Origin: Candidatus Bathyarchaeota archaeon
GTDB lineage: Archaea > Thermoproteota > Bathyarchaeia > TCS64
Reading direction: 5' to 3'
DNA: 5,726 bases
Assembly (NCBI GenBank): GCA_020697635.1
Contig: JAEHCT010000102.1
Location: 1 to 5,726 of the forward strand
Below, piece by piece: positions 4,962 through 5,726 of this stretch; the stretch's first letter is position 1, and every line of letters starts with the position of its first letter. Below the pieces are notes generated by a model, which saw nothing but the letters and a program-made list of their open reading frames with translations, was not told the DNA's origin and did no database searches. Position numbers and translations under genes: made by a program.

Positions 4962-5048
4962 ATGAGATCAGCCAAGAAGAAACCGCTGACCAAGAAGGAG
5001 AGAAAGGAGAAAAGAAAGAAACGTAAGGAGAAAAGAGCGGAGAAGTAA
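4962..5048 (+). CDS. 28-residue lysine/arginine-rich microprotein
   Basis: The product starts MRSAKKKPLTKKERKEKRKK and ends RKEKRAEK. It is about two-thirds Lys, Arg and Glu, strongly basic, and predicted to be one charged helix. It has its own TATA-like box, a Shine-Dalgarno motif and a following T-tract, the arrangement of a real short gene. It recalls the basic tails of ribosomal or nucleic-acid-binding proteins, but I do not recognise it as L41e, S30e, Cren7 or Sul7d. Nucleic-acid or ribosome association is inferred from charge alone. The frame also opens at ATG 4935 (37 residues, hydrophobic MIIVVIDLG lead), which is less favoured. The A/G-rich run could also be low-complexity DNA without function. 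Confidence 0.55.
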   Translation: MRSAKKKPLTKKERKEKRKKRKEKRAEK

Positions 5049-5061
5049 TTCTCCTCACCCA

Positions 5062-5070
5062 TTTTTTCTT
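5062..5070 (+). terminator. T-tract terminator after the microprotein
   Basis: TTTTTTCTT begins 14 nt after the microprotein stop and is followed by more T-rich sequence. It fits archaeal U-tract termination and separates this gene from the nitrilase promoter. Confidence 0.55.
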
Positions 5071-5100
5071 CATTTACCTGAAGCTTTCCCCATGAACGTC

Positions 5101-5130
5101 TATAAATCAATAACAATCAATGTTTTAAAC
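5101..5130 (+). promoter_or_regulatory. nitrilase promoter region with tandem AATCAAT repeats
   Basis: Two TATA candidates are present: TATAAATC (5101-5108) and TTTTAAAC (5123-5130). The second is centred about 27 bp before the nitrilase ATG and would give a leaderless message; the first would give a leader of about 22 nt. AATCAAT occurs twice (5105-5111 and 5115-5121), exactly 10 bp apart, one helical turn, a spacing expected for side-by-side protein binding. Confidence 0.5.
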
Positions 5131-5152
5131 GTCGGGCAGGCAAACCATACCC

Positions 5153-5726
5153 ATGCAGGAGAAGCTCAAGGCCGCGGTAGCCCAGGTGAGCCCCGTCTTC
5201 ATGGACAAGGAGGCCACCATCGAGAAAACCGTCAAGGCCATGGAGGAGGCCGCCCGCAGCAAGGCCCAGATCATAGTGTTCAGCGAGACCCACATCCCCG
5301 GGTACCCGTACTGGAGGGGCGCCAACCCCATCAGCAGGTGGAGTGCTAACCAGGTCGAGTACATGAAGAACGCGGTCAGTGTCCCCGGCCCCGACACCGA
5401 GGCACTGTGCCAGGCGGCCAGAGACAACGAGATCGTGGCCGTCGTCGGCTGCACCGAGATGAGCGACATCCCCGGTAGCAACACCCTCTACAACACTGTC
5501 CTCTTCATAGACGCGGATGGCACCCTCCTGGGCCGCCACAGGAAGCTGATGCCTACCCACGGGGAGCGCACCGTCTGGGGTATGGGGGACAGCCGCGACC
5601 TCAAGGTATTCAAGACAAGCGTAGGCACGGTGGGCGGCCTCATCTGCTACGAGCACCACATGACCCTCACCAAGGCCGCCATGGCGTACCTGGGCGAGGA
5701 GATCCACTGCGCCCTCTGGGACGGGT
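5153..5726 (+). CDS. nitrilase (carbon-nitrogen hydrolase), 3' end cut by window
   Basis: Nitrilases hydrolyse nitriles to the carboxylic acid and ammonia in the cytosol. The visible 191 residues are roughly 60% of the usual 300-350. The catalytic triad is present: Glu45 in FSETHIPGYPYW, Lys131 in GRHRKLMPTHGERTVWGMGD, and Cys165 in GGLICYEHHM. Glu138 in the HGERTVW segment is the extra conserved Glu of the family. The PGYPYW block and the long HGERTVWGMGD stretch point to the true nitrilase branch rather than amidases, beta-ureidopropionases or N-carbamoyl hydrolases. The residue after the nucleophile is Tyr where many characterised nitrilases have Trp. ATG 5153 is the only start: an in-frame TAA lies just upstream. 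Codon ends match the neighbouring genes, so no sign of recent transfer is seen. The substrate cannot be told. Confidence 0.92.
   Translation, partial: MQEKLKAAVAQVSPVFMDKEATIEKTVKAMEEAARSKAQIIVFSETHIPGYPYWRGANPISRWSANQVEYMKNAVSVPGPDTEALCQAARDNEIVAVVGCTEMSDIPGSNTLYNTVLFIDADGTLLGRHRKLMPTHGERTVWGMGDSRDLKVFKTSVGTVGGLICYEHHMTLTKAAMAYLGEEIHCALWDG

Noticed and set aside
4925..5116. Minus-strand ORF with a hydrophobic, Phe-rich stretch resembling a membrane protein
   Set aside because: It is the antisense of the Lys-codon run (AAG/AAA read as CTT/TTT) of the microprotein and carries no start signals of its own.
5117..5707. Long minus-strand ORFs across the nitrilase
   Set aside because: They are shadows of the GC-rich nitrilase frame, whose catalytic motifs on the plus strand are unmistakable.

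Overview
The window looks like a chromosomal stretch of an archaeon, most likely a member of the Thermoproteota (Thaumarchaeota/Crenarchaeota side). It holds a stand-alone CofE for coenzyme F420, a Mer-type F420-dependent reductase and a one-domain archaeal Lrp/AsnC regulator. Several genes have TATA-like boxes about 27 bp before their start codon, which suggests leaderless transcripts. Coding regions strongly prefer G or C at third codon positions, and the gaps are AT-rich. The phylum is inferred, since there is no rRNA or other marker here.

Layout from left to right. Positions 1-889 (minus) hold a short-form 6-phosphogluconate dehydrogenase, cut at the window edge very near its C-terminus. 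Positions 890-1179 are a gap with the gnd promoter, a coding-like stretch without a start codon, and T-tracts that probably end the mer transcript. Positions 1180-2489 (minus) hold a two-gene unit: a conserved-looking 94-residue protein of unknown function, then mer. Positions 2490-2723 are an AT-rich divergent control region, unusually dense in palindromes. Positions 2724-3182 (plus) hold an Lrp/AsnC regulator with a C-terminal Cys-x-Cys. It converges on an unrecognised gene with a ribbon-helix-helix-like N-terminus (3738-3199, minus), which lies downstream of cofE (4572-3826, minus). Positions 4573-4961 are a gap with the cofE promoter, a perfect 11-bp inverted repeat, and what looks like the frameshifted tail of a lost plus-strand gene. 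A 28-residue lysine-rich microprotein (4962-5048, plus) follows, then a T-tract. The last gene is a nitrilase (5153 to the window end, plus), truncated on the right.

The common thread is F420 and redox/C1 metabolism. CofE finishes the cofactor by adding glutamate, and Mer uses reduced F420 to interconvert methylene- and methyl-tetrahydropterin. The Lrp gene and the mer unit are divergent across a shared palindrome-rich region, so Lrp is the obvious candidate regulator of mer and of itself; this is inference. I see no CRISPR array, insertion sequence, rRNA or tRNA. I found no unmistakable new multi-gene system. The most distinctive items are the palindrome cluster, the small protein coupled to mer, the RHH-like gene next to cofE, the microprotein and the decayed gene tail.
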